NCBI GenBank assembly: GCA_004151065.3
Contig: NWUY0304794130.1
Location: 1 to 43,908, forward strand
Source of the DNA: Larix sibirica
Taxonomy: Eukaryota > Streptophyta > Pinopsida > Pinales > Pinaceae
DNA length: 43,908 bases
Direction: 5' to 3'
Shown here: positions 33,350-43,862 of the stretch, piece after piece
How the letters are laid out: every line of letters starts with the position of its first letter
Position numbering within the stretch: position 1 is the stretch's first letter
Translations under genes and position numbers: made by a program
Notes under the pieces: generated by a model
The model's database searches: none
What the model saw: the letters and a program-made list of their open reading frames with translations, nothing else
Told to the model about the DNA's origin: nothing

Positions 33350-34590
33350 GCATCTATAGGTATCTCTGATAGGACTAACGCAGTTATATAATCCCAGAAA
33401 ATTGCCAAAATGGTATGGCTTAAATAAGACTGATAATAAGGATACAAGTGGCTCCTTAGAAGTTCACAAGGTTATAAAACTGGTATCCCTTATCCTACTT
33501 GAATCATGGGATAAAAATGGAAGGATTATATCATAAACGAATATGTTAAAGGACATCGATCAAGTGCAGGATAAGATTTATATAGTGGAATTCTTACAGT
33601 AGGGTACCACGCTGGACAATACTATAAAATGCATTGGGACACCCGTAAGCCTGAGTGTCGGTATCAACAACTTGGTAGATTTCACTCTGCCCACGATATA
33701 TAACTCCTTCATTGAGCTAGATATTTTGTAGTATAGGATGAATAGATTTCAAGTACCCCTGGTGAGGTAGGTCTAGGAATGAATGGTACAACTTGTGTAA
33801 AGGGATCCTCCAGGGCCATTCGAGGAAAGGGAGTAGTGGAGAAAGCAAGACCCCATAATCCTTTAGAGGAACATGTGAAAAATATATAGCTAAAAACACC
33901 CATGCCAGTGGGATATTATTTCAAAAAGAAGCACTAAAGCACGAGATAGGTATTAGCAACATCTTGGTGGCATTTCCATCTTTCTGCATCTCAAAGAGAT
34001 AACCTCAAGCACGGATAAAATCAAATTGTATTCACAAATATCTTAAGAGAGGATTCGTCACTTTGGCCATAAGTCTTTATTCTTTTTTGTATCCCTTCTT
34101 ATGTATTCTATCTCCTTTCTATATATCTTTCAGAGTTTTGGTTACATCTTTGTTCCCTTCAACAAATATGGTTTGGCCCTATTACGTTTACCCTCTACTC
34201 CGTTAGTCCGTTAGTAGGGTCCCACAAAAGTAAATAAACTGTTCCGAGGATCATTCGATGTGGCTTACAAGGAAGTTAATGCAAGGTGGAAGATTAAACA
34301 TAAACATGCTTGCATTTAATGTAGCCTGCCTCTCGCGCACACTTTTCATTTTTTAAATCACTTGTTACACTGCTCATTAAACATCCCCTGTTACTGTCCT
34401 TGTATGGAGAGGATGAACCATTGATTGACGGAGCGGAAGTGTGGGTTTATCAAGCGTGAAGAAGATTAGACCGAGCAATCTACCCATCAAGCCAGATCTA
34501 CCCTGCCAAAACAGATCTCATTAGCCTCCTTCCCTCTTTCTTTTTTCGAGCCGAGCCCATTGCTAATGATATTTATTTCTTGGAAGGAAA
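33350..34590. other. Unassigned spacer
   Basis: No domain recognised. Two minus-strand frames at 33709-33903 overlap in different phases with unconvincing peptides. Confidence 0.5.
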
Positions 34591-34599
34591 AAAAACCAT

Positions 34600-34915
34600 T
34601 AGACAGTTTAAAGCCCTATTTATTACCTATTTAAAGCCAGTTTATTACCTATTTACAGCCTGTTTATGACCTCAGCCTACTCCTTCCTACCTATTTCAAG
34701 CCTACCCGCCACTGAATAGTTTATACTGTCACTGATCCCACCTACCCAAGCTGATACTGATCCAACCACCTACCCAAGCACTAATCCATTCCCAATATAT
34801 ATCCAAATCGATCTCCCAATATATAAAGGATACTTCCGAAATAAAGGAGTCATTATAGGACTTACCTAATAAATAAAGGAGTCGTTAAAAATACTTACTG
34901 AGATAAAGGAAGACA
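34600..34915. repeat. Three stacked decayed arrays (cctatttaaagcc, cacctacccaagc, aataaaggagtc)
   Basis: First, acctatttaaagccagttta-type units of about 22 bp at 34607-34700. Then cacctacccaagct (34739) and caccta cccaagcac (34770). Then aataaaggagtcattata (34840), aataaaggagtcgtta (34873) and gataaaggaag (34904). Each array has its own unit and they abut. Confidence 0.75.
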
Positions 34916-34929
34916 TGGCGAGGTGAACA

Positions 34930-35060
34930 GACTATCCATAGTGGCGTTGAAAAGGAAAGAAACGGGGTGATAAGACTGTGGCCATAGTGGCGTTTATAAA
35001 GGAAGATATGGTGGGTTTAAAAAGGAAGGCATTGCGGGGTGAAAAGGATGATGGTTGGAA
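34930..35060. repeat. ccatagtggcgtt / aaaaggaag array
   Basis: ccatagtggcgttgaaaagg (34937) and ccatagtggcgtttataaag (34982) are followed by further aaaaggaaggcattgcgggg-type units. The frames at 34932-35160 on both strands are translations of it. Confidence 0.75.
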
Positions 35061-35214
35061 AGAGGACGCTGGGTGGTGGCCAAAGGGATTGGTTCGGTGT
35101 ATGCGACTAGTTAGTGTAACGTTTAATCCGGGTGTAGGCACGTCTTTATTCGGGGTGTGAAAGAAAACCCACTACACTACAGGCAGGAAAGATACTGTGA
35201 ACGGGCTTACCTCG

Positions 35215-35355
35215 CCGTATAGCCATTTCCCGAATGAAGTGCTCCGTAACTGTACCATCGAAATAGCAGTTATTAGGGTTTTGTCTCAAGGTATCTCCAC
35301 AGATAAGTGCTCTCGAACTGCCTCATCATCATAGCAGGAATCTGGGTGGGTTATT
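35215..35355. repeat. Dispersed repeat family C, distant copies
   Basis: Partner of 12168-12560. A long copy (35215-35280) and a second, shorter unit (gctctcgaactgcctcatca, then catagcaggaatctggg, 35307-35345) lie in tandem. Confidence 0.75.
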
Positions 35356-35359
35356 ATTA

Positions 35360-36455
35360 TACGTGTTATCGCCATCAATTCTAAGGGTTTGATAACCTCC
35401 ACCGCAAAGGATTGGTATTGGGATTGAGATTGGACAGCCGACGTAGCATCACACCAAGCACCACACCAAAGATACGGCTGGGGATATATTAAAATGACTG
35501 GCAACTGGGACTGGCGACTGGCTGGTTACTCGATAGGTGCTACGCTGGGCGTCCTATATTTATTCCCCTCAAAGATCACTTGGGCCTAAGGCTTGCTAAT
35601 CGCTGGGGGCTTCACACGCTCAGACCTCACATGGTCACACCGATGAAACAGTCAGTCACCGATAGATAGAAAAGATGGATGGTGGGGCGATTATTACTAA
35701 CTTTCTTTCCTTTCTCATGCTTCAAATGCAGTTATTTCATTATATATGAGATTAGGCTATTATGATACCCGATGCTAAGCTTTATGCACTTACAAAGTTA
35801 CTTATGGCCCTCCCAAATAAGGTTGCCGAAATAATACGAGTCAATACGTTACACTTCGCCTAATGGTCGGATTTATGTCTTCTCTTTATGCATCTCCCCA
35901 GTTACCAAAAAGAGAAATTAGTTAACGTTAGCCTGTATGTATGTGGTCGGGTGAGTCACTTAACGTACCTCTCCTGACGCCATCCGCTGCTTAATATACG
36001 TAATTACACCAACGTTGATTTCATTTCTTTTGTTCTCGATTGGAGCACTAACTCTTGGAGCATCTTTCATTCGTTCCATTCATTGGCTTCATGGGAGAGA
36101 TGGACCAATTCGTTCTGAGGATGAAACAATGAGACGTTTATTCGTTTGATGATTTGGAGATACATCTACGATAAAGAGATAAACGGGGGGCAACTCCTCA
36201 TACATGCCATCTATTCACATGCAAGTCGAGAGAATATGCCATGATCATGATGCCAGTATTCTATTACAGCCCAGCTCTATGTTTGTTATGGAAACCAGCG
36301 CACACCAAAGTAATTGAAAGTCTAGCAACAACAATAACATCATCCGAAGATCGCGTTAGATCATAGGTAAAGGCTTATTCTTCTCACTTTCCTCCTCCCC
36401 CATACATAAATTGAAATGGAGGTTCAATCGGAATGACTAGTGGTAAGAAGAGCAT
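35360..36455. other. Unassigned spacer
   Basis: No gene assigned. Near 36025-36150 the plus strand reads a hydrophobic peptide followed by HWLHGRDGPIRSEDETMRRL before a stop. It is intriguing but unrecognised. Confidence 0.4.
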
Positions 36456-36492
36456 AATTAATAGTGGATAAATAGGTAAGCATGATCAAGAT

Positions 36493-36543
36493 AGGTAAGA
36501 TGAGTCTGCCTCACGAAGAAGAGGTAAGATGAGCCTGTCTCAC
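36493..36543. repeat. Two 22-bp direct repeats
   Basis: aggtaagatgagtctgcctc (36493) and aggtaagatgagcctgtctc (36522), 29 bp apart. They lie at the broken 3' end of the gag-type relic. Confidence 0.8.
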
Positions 36544-36599
36544 AATCTACGAGAGAGAGGTTATAGTTCGATAACCTTCCCCCCCAATCTGGTCCAATC

Positions 36600-38420
36600 T
36601 GGACGACTATCCATGCTATACTATCCATGCTATCTTTCATTCTGCTAGGAAAAAGGTCTTTAACCTGAACTAAGATAGGGTCGCAACTCCTGGTGGAGGG
36701 TCTACACATTTCATATACCATCTAAGAGCCCTACCTCTCAGAGTAGAATTAATCCCACTAACTTAGAGTTTTCTGTAGTTCCTCTAGACCTCCATATAGC
36801 CTTACATAGGTACCAATGTTGTTTTACATCTTCATCACCCTTACCCCAAAACTCTGGGTATCTGGTAAGATCTCCTCCAACCCCAGCCATGGGTGAACTG
36901 ACTAAAACAAACCCTTGTGGACCTGGTTGCACTATCAATCCTTGGTTCTGAGCTACACTACTATTTCCTTGACTACTATTATGTTTCTTACCACTATAAT
37001 TTCCCTTGCCTAACTTCACTACTCCAGAATGACTAGTATTTGTACTATGTAAACCAGAAAGTAGAACATATTCATATAGAGAGATTACCGTACGTTGTAT
37101 ATGCGCCATGGGAGTAGACAAATCTGGACTGGTTCGATCAGGTTCTGATGCTTCTACTTCAGTCTGGAGGACCTCCTATTCTTGGAACAACCGGAAAAAA
37201 GCGTAATATATGTCATCTCCCTAAGGGGTATTGGAATCTGGTTCATTCAAAACTTCCTCTGAGGTTGGATTTGTATCTTTTGTTTGTCAAGCTTTATAAA
37301 CTCTCATAATTCCTTCCACTGTTGTCACCACACCTTCTCTGCTCAGATCCTCTTCCATCTAAACACCTCTCTCTTTTAACCATGAACTGGCCAACTCTCC
37401 TCGTCTCTGTACTTTCCATAACTCCTCTAATCTCTCTACATTACTCCCCTCTTCCGAAATCTCTTTCTGCAATTCCTCAGTCCACTTATTAGCTAATATA
37501 AGCTGGTTCTTTCACCATTTTTCTGAAATAGCAGCTCTCCTCAGAACTCATTCTTCTCTTGCACTTTTATCCTGATCTCCCCCCCATTCTTCTGTTCTAC
37601 ATTTCACAAGCTACCAGCTCTAGCTTTGGCCACCCCCCATGGCGCGGGGTGCTTACTTTTCCATCCCTTATGGATCAAAAGGCAACATTCCTTCTTAAAC
37701 CAACATGACTTTGATCCACAAAGGAATCTCCCTTAATAACCTACCTCGAGCCCCGTCCTTGAAGACTGCTTCTGCTTTCAAAAAATCCTGATGCTTTTCC
37801 GCCGATTGATTCAAGATGCATCAAAAACTCCAGTGCCACGGGAAGATGCTTCAGCCTTTCCCTTTAGTGGCTCTTCCTCAATCCTCCTTTTCTCTCTAAC
37901 TCTGTTTTGGCTACTTCAGCTTTAACCTTATATTTCTTTCTTTTTTCTTCCTCAACTTTAGCATATTGCTACATTTTCATTTACACTTTTTCATATGAGG
38001 TTTATCTCCTTTTTACTTCTTCCTTAGAATTTGCCTAATGGGAGTATGGCCAAGTGATGTAATCGACATAGGTTATGTGCTTCTACCACATTTAGAGGAT
38101 CATGCATCTGGAATCTTTCTTCCCAAAGCCTTTATTCCTCCATTTTTGCAAACACATAATTGGTTAGCTCATATAGACCTATGTAGATAGGATAGGAAGG
38201 GCACAACTTTTTTTGCAAGTGGGATAGTTGGGCATTAAAGCCATGGAGGCTTTTTTATAGGAAATTTATTGAATGAGCAATTGATCTGGCACATACATGG
38301 GGAGTGTGTGAGGGCCTTAAAGGCTCCATACACCCTGATTTAGGTTAACTTCTCATCCAGATACCAGTCACCAATCTATCCCAGAACTTGGATAGCTTAT
38401 TCAGATAACCTTGGGCAGTT
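36600..38420 (-). pseudogene. Plant retroelement gag-type relic with long N-terminal part
   Basis: Read downward from about 38400: VLGQIGDWYLDEKLT, YGAFKAPHTLPMYVPDQLLI, YELTNYVFAKMEE, EERFQMHDPLNVVEAHNLCR, a charged coiled-coil-like helix (EEEKRKKYKVKAEVAKTELE, about 37870-37950), WTEELQKEISEEG, GDDIYYAFFRLFQE. The open frame 36738-37121 follows, with RYPEFWGKGDEDVKQHWYLC and KAIWRSRGTTENSKLVG, then CRPSTRSCDPILVQVKDLF (36650-36715). The FWGKGDED-QHWYLCEAIW stretch is the typical capsid-type gag segment of plant gypsy elements. The upstream 1.3 kb reads as one long degenerate protein in shifting frames, possibly the element's own N-terminal extension or a second element. Frame changes and stops are frequent. 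No zinc knuckle was found. Confidence 0.65.
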
Positions 38421-38704
38421 TTTGTATAAAATTAACTCATATAAGGGAGCAAAGAAATGATTGCATATTCTATTTCGTGGTGCATGTACTTATGCTCCCA
38501 TAGGTCTTGGCAAGAGACCTAAATTGGCGGACAAGCCGCGTTCCAGTTCCATCGCCAGCAGCTATTCATTCGTTTTATCAGCCTGCCTCCCAGGTAGGTG
38601 TGATTGCAAGGCTGGGTATAAAGGTGCATTTGGTCAATCGGATAGCTTGGTTGGATAGCTTTTGGATTGCAGTAAGGCAGGAGGTCAGGTCTAGGTAGGT
38701 ACAG

Positions 38705-38875
38705 GGATGATCTCACAATAGGATAGCAATATAGGTTTCGGGATGCTTATAGTTATAAGGATAATCTCGGGATAATCATAGCATTAATATCGGGATGCTT
38801 ATAGGTCTCGGTTTCAGGATAACAATAGGTCTCACTAGATCTCGAGATACTTATAGGTATCAGGGTGCTCGCAGA
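38705..38875. repeat. Decayed array D, copy 2 (cgggatgcttataggtctc units)
   Basis: Units: gggatgatctcacaatagg, tttcgggatgcttatag, ctcgggataatcatagc, atcgggatgcttataggtct, tttcaggataacaataggtc, ctcgagatacttataggt, at roughly 25-35 bp spacing. It is related in inverted orientation to 19660-19865. Confidence 0.75.
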
Positions 38876-38879
38876 CAGT

Positions 38880-39225
38880 AAGATGTATATAGCACAGATT
38901 CATCTCCTTACCAAAAAGATATAAATGACCAAAGATAACATTGATGACTTCATATAATAAAATTGAGAAATAAAAACTCGCAAATAGCTCTAGCTAGCTC
39001 TATATATTGTGGTCTCCAATCAAAGACTATCTTTACCTTTTATAGTGCTTCTTAAGCGGGCTTATAATCCCCCAGTACTTACCTATGTAATAACGGTTCA
39101 ATCCTTATACCTGCTTGAACCATTCAGTAATTGTCTTATAATGCCTTATCATGCCTACCTTACCTCTAGCTACCTTCTCCAGAGAGCGATAAGCATGGAG
39201 TATCCATCTAGCTACCTTACCTAGT
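38880..39225. other. Unassigned spacer
   Basis: A 71-codon frame at 39009-39224 shows no domain. Confidence 0.5.
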
Positions 39226-39227
39226 AG

Positions 39228-39520
39228 GCGGTTGTCGTTCTCAGGAAAGCAGTAAGTAAGGCAAGTCCTAACGAAGGCAAGCACCGGTCGTAAAAAGTAA
39301 GTCTGTGATGGTTAGGTAGGGTACCCCACGCCGTACACGCATGGTTCGCTCGAAGGCAAGACCAACGATGTAGCGGTCGTTATTCTCAGGGAAGCAACTA
39401 AGTAAGTAAAGCAGTAAGTAAGGGAAGCACTAACGAAGGTAAGCAGTAGGCGGTTGTCGTTCTCAGGGAAGCCACGCACTCTATATCGTCCGTTGTTTTC
39501 AGGGAAGCCCCCCATGCATG
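39228..39520. repeat. Decayed array of gcggttgtcgttctcaggg and aacgaaggcaagca units
   Basis: gcggttgtcgttctcagg occurs at 39228 and 39450, with variants at 39373 (gcggtcgttattctcaggg) and 39487 (cgtccgttgttttcaggg). Between them are taacgaaggcaagca (39269), gctcgaaggcaagacc (39349) and taacgaaggtaagca (39431), plus agtaagtaagg words. Copies are followed by aagca or aagcc. The minus-strand frame at 39312-39515 (FPENN/FPEND repeats) is a translation of the array. Confidence 0.85.
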
Positions 39521-39559
39521 TCGTCGAAGGAAAGCCTACCTACCTAACCTAGCCAACAA

Positions 39560-41330
39560 AATATTACCACTAGGTCACCATGACATTTGTAACACCCCAT
39601 GTATATGCATCTTGCTTTCTTACCCTCTATATGGTTGATATCCTTATTAATTCATTCTTTTGGGGGGATTGTGGGCATTCTATTTTTTTTTATAGAGGAG
39701 TTCTATTTCACATTCATTCATGTTGCTTAGCTGGAATATGATGTTGTGTACTCATTATTAATTGGATGCATCATTGGGATTTTTGTAAATAGTGAGTAAA
39801 AAATCTTATAGATTTATGCTTCATGTCTTTCCATGACTAAATGGTTCAATAAAGTACTACGATGTTACTTTGAGGAACTAACCTTTCTTGCATATTTATG
39901 TGTCCTAAGACCCACAGTGTAGATGTTGGGAGCAGCTTGGAAGAATGCTAATCATGTGGTAGAAATCATACCCAAGGGAAAGCACTTTTGCTCAATTAAG
40001 ATAGAAAACCTAAGGGATAGCACCTTGTGAGACTTGGGAAGGGAAATATTTATCTACAACACTTGAAATATGGTTCCTAAGTTTCTTTAGGGGAAAAATC
40101 CTATAAGGGATGAGTTTCATTCACCAAATACCTATTTTCTGACCTTGGTAATTTCACCCCCAACCCTAATTTAACCCAGGCATTTTAAGGTATGGTAACT
40201 AATCTTGGAAAGGGGGATGGTAAAGCCAAAATACCTTCTTGGAAATTATTTGTTATACCTTATGGGGCTGGGGGAATAGAAAAGAGGAAGCCTTACTTGA
40301 GTGAGGGGGCTGGATACTTTTGTTTTGTTGCCTTGGGAAAGAGGAATGTTTTATATGTGATTTATGGGAGCAATTTGAAAACTACTCCACATTATCTAAG
40401 TAGGTAGATGAGGCTGGGGATGTACCTATCCTGAGGAGGGTACTAAAGCCTGTTATTGAGCCTAGCATTGATTGGGGGAATAACTCCAGAGTAAGAGGTA
40501 CCACAGTCTCAGGATCTAGAGTGAAAGTTTTATTGCAAACCATAACCCTCAGAGGTATGGGGTTCTTTTATGTCCAGAGGTCTCTCCACCACACAATTAT
40601 TGTTTTAGTTGGATTTTTGACCCATTACCATTATTTGTTGGGTAGAGTGTGTTTCTTTTTGTAGAGCACTTAGGGAGTGTTGTCCTATATTCTCATTTAG
40701 CTTAAGCCCTACTCGGGGGGCATAACCTAGTTTCATATGTTGCATTGGTTGGGTGGAAAATAGACCCTTGGGCGTCCCCCATCTTTTTCCTTATAATATT
40801 GGGTTGCATAAAAGAAAAAAATATGATGAAAGCGCATCCCAACAACATCAAATGTTAATGATACCCTGCAATGGTGTGCATAATTGCTCTCTTGGCTTTC
40901 CATCTCCAAATATATAGCCACATAACCAATAAATATGCACGTATCATGGATACAATTCATTTACTACGGAATACGGGTAGCGGAATTCTTTCAGTTCATG
41001 CACTCAACAAGTGTTGGAAGGCATTTCCACGCTGATAATAAATATGATTGTCGTCCATATTTACAAGGTTAATCTCTAAAGAATGCCCCTTTTTTAACCT
41101 AATACCAAATAACATGAGGAGCGAGAACCAGCATTGAAGTAGTAAAACAGGAAGTTTCTATGATTCTGTATGGATGAATAAATCCTAGCTCTAGTAGATG
41201 ATGCCATTGGAGAGTTCTTTAGTGGTTATACAGAAAATTGTAGCCTTTGCAACCCTAGCAGTATAAATAAGTGTAAGCCTTAAATACTTGCAACAACAGC
41301 TTCATTGTGAAAATAAACTAAATAGAGGAT
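39560..41330. other. CpG-poor, transposon-like DNA, low confidence
   Basis: Plus-strand pieces EIIPKGKHFCSIKIENLRDS (39961-40025), then SPNTYFLTLVISPP, then the frame at 40192-40407 (LGKGDGKAKIPSWKLFVIPY, RNVLYVIYGS) look like a degraded element protein, possibly LINE ORF1. No motif decides it. The rest, to 41330, is AT-rich without recognisable content. Confidence 0.3.
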
Positions 41331-41339
41331 GCGCAAGCA

Positions 41340-41865
41340 AGCTCGACCAACTACTACCAATCTCCCCTACACCCCACACTTCCTTCCTTCTCGTCTTAGC
41401 AAATAACTAGGCAAGCTACCTTCCTTTTTTCTCTGGCATCTAGTTTGATGTAATCGTGCGTACCCCAAGCGAGGGTATTTTGGGCGGTCATGGTAATAAC
41501 CAGAGGTGGGAACCTGGAACACTTGGTTTTCTATCAAAATGAATAGATACCTTAGTTGGTTACTTGGACTGACACGAAGCTCAGGTAAGCAGTCGGGCAA
41601 GGTGCAGTTGTATGGAGAGGGTGTACCGTTGGCCACAGCGTTCCTAGTGGGACATGACCTAAAGCCTCGAGCTAAGGGAAGGTTTAATTGCGATTTCTTT
41701 AAAAGAGAAAGCATTCTATTGTGTAGGGATCTCCTTGGAGTCACTAATAAATAAAAAGGATCTTTACTCCTTTTTGCGCAACATATCCCTCTGTCTTTAG
41801 CTCTTTATTTTATATTTGGATAAGTAAAGCAACCCGGGATTTTGAACAGCCTATTTCCTTCTTCT
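41340..41865. other. Overlapping open frames on both strands, unassigned
   Basis: A 125-codon minus frame (41367-41744) and an 82-codon plus frame (41506-41754) overlap. Neither shows a domain, signal or membrane segment that I can name. Composition is ordinary for the matrix. One could be a real organelle ORF, but overlap on both strands argues for chance. Confidence 0.3.
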
Positions 41866-41875
41866 TTCTTTATAA

Positions 41876-42320
41876 CGAAGGGTGCTAAAAGGTCAGCTAA
41901 GGGGGCGTGGTAAAGGGTGGTTACACCGCCTAACGAAGGAGCACCTCCTTATCTTCATGGGTGAGGGTAAGGTCTTAAGGTCTAAAAAGAGGAACGTGGT
42001 AAAGGAAGGAAGGAGATTCATTGATTAATGCCAACAGCGCGTGGTTAGGGCGTGCAAGGAACTTATTTACCACTTTCTCCACTCTCTAGGAAAAGGACGG
42101 AACTTATTCTACCTTCAAAAAGCGGCAGCCACTCATCTAGTTACCCGAACGGGTTATATTGTAAATTACGCATCTAATGACTTTTTATCCTTATAAATAT
42201 TGAAACAACTTTTGAAACCCAATAATGGGTTCAGTTGATGCATCATGGGTCATTTTTCATTAACTAACGGGGCGTGCGAAGGGAAGGGTGATTAGGGTGT
42301 GGTAAAGGAAGGTCTTTGCT
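41876..42320. repeat. Decayed ggggcgtggtaaagg / aacgaagg array
   Basis: ggggcgtggtaaagggtgg (41902), gaacgtggtaaaggaagg (41993), gcgtggttagggcgtgcaagg-type (42039, shown in part), ggggcgtgcgaagggaag (42269) and gggtgtggtaaaggaagg (42295), with aacgaaggg at 41875 and 41933. Confidence 0.75.
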
Positions 42321-42329
42321 TGAGTTAGT

Positions 42330-43475
42330 TAACAACGGCTTCATGTGAGTTTCCCATGTTCCCACCGGAAGAGAGATAAATCCGCCAAGAAGTACCCTAT
42401 CAATTCATACACGATAGAGGAGAAGTACACATCATTGGATACATATTGAAATCGAAATAGAACATTGAACCTCGAAATAGACCTAGAGCTCTTCCTACAC
42501 CGATATGGAACAATTGCCCTCGACCCTAGACCCTATAAACCTCTACCGCTACGGAACCTTGGGATTGGTAATACCTTGGCTAGATGGAAGGAATGAAGAG
42601 GCTTACATACATTAATTCAAAAGAGGCAAGGGCATACGCTAGCCATTCAGAGTCAAGAATAGACAGAGGAGCATTGCCTGGGTAGCCTTTACCCTCGCCT
42701 GGTGGTAGCTGGGGTATATTGATTCGACTGGTGGCGGAAGTACTACCTACCGGAAGAAGTACTAACAAGGGGAGAATAACGTATAATAATACAAATTGGG
42801 AGTATAAGTGATATAAGTCCCTCCCTAAAGACATAAGCCTCTTCCTCAATAACCTTTTATTTCCTGTCGTTTAACGAACCTTTAACGAAGGGAGAATCCA
42901 GCCATAAATAATAATAAGATGAATTTATGAGGTTGGTTACCCGTCATCGGATCTGAATGGACATAAATCCCCTTGCTATGGTGGGTCTTGTCATCGGACT
43001 GTACCATCATTGGAAAGGATAGATTATACTGCTCCCCAACGCATATCTGCCGGGTCAACACCTGCTGGGTGTGACTGAAATTATTAGTTTACAAGGTGTT
43101 TTATTCCTTCCCTCCATAAACTTTCTTTCCCAATTGAACCAACAAAAAAGAAAGCCCCGTTATATATGGTAGTACCGCTTCGACGAGCCTTTTCTCTCTC
43201 ACCAGCGAATCTTTTTTATCTAGATGCCCTAGTTATGTGCTCAAATCGTTCTTGCAGATGTCCCGTCTTTTATCTGCTCTTTGACCTATATAAAGTGAAG
43301 TTCTCGATCTGAACTAGTTCGTTCAAAAGAATGCCCAGGTTGTAGGTAACCTTTATCTTATCTAGCTCAGAAAGACTATATTATCCCGGTTTTTCTCCAC
43401 ATCCTCATTTTCATTTCCGGTCCGATTCTGTTTCCGTTCCCACAAGTTCTTCCTTATCACATATATGGGCGGCCC
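42330..43475. other. Unassigned spacer
   Basis: An 89-codon minus frame (42580-42849) includes a hydrophobic stretch (LYVILPLLVLLPVG) but no recognisable family. aacgaacctttaacgaaggg near 42868 carries the aacgaagg word. cgtcatcggatctg (42947) and tgtcatcggactg (42989) form a short direct repeat. Confidence 0.45.
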
Positions 43476-43479
43476 CATG

Positions 43480-43815
43480 GAAAGAGATGATGCTACTACT
43501 GAAACTGGGACATGGAGCAACTTCAATCTTGGAAGGATTGATGCACCATCCAAGTACTTACTCATGGCTGCTGCTTTCACTTCTAATTGTAGTGTTGCTA
43601 CTGGGAAGGGCCTTAAACTGCTTATGGAGATGCTGCTGGTTCAAATGATGAGACTGAGAAAGGAATGACCGTCTCAACTTATTGTGTAAATGATCCTGGA
43701 ACTGAGGAAGCTGGTAATCCCGTTTCAACTGATACTGAGGCTACTGGGAATAATAGAATGCCGGTTCGACTGGTTATGCTGAGACTGCTGGGAAGAATGC
43801 TTATTCAAAGGATAC
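43480..43815. repeat. actgg/gctgctact decayed array, block 3
   Basis: Words gctactactgaaactggga, gctgctggttcaaatg, aactgaggaagctggt, aactgatactgaggctactg, gactgctgggaag recur at about 25-40 bp. It shares vocabulary with 26204-27830. The plus frame 43465-43668 is a translation of the array. Confidence 0.6.
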
Positions 43816-43862
43816 GGCTGCTCCTTGATTGAAGTGGGAATTTCGGTAACAAAAGTGGAAAA

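Noticed and set aside
36025-36150. Hydrophobic peptide followed by HWLHGRDGPIRSEDETMRRL, considered as a membrane-protein exon
   Set aside because: No family recognised, no start codon context, and a stop follows almost at once.
41367-41744. 125-codon minus-strand open frame
   Set aside because: It overlaps an 82-codon plus-strand frame, has no recognisable family features, and sits in repeat-bearing matrix. Kept only as unassigned.
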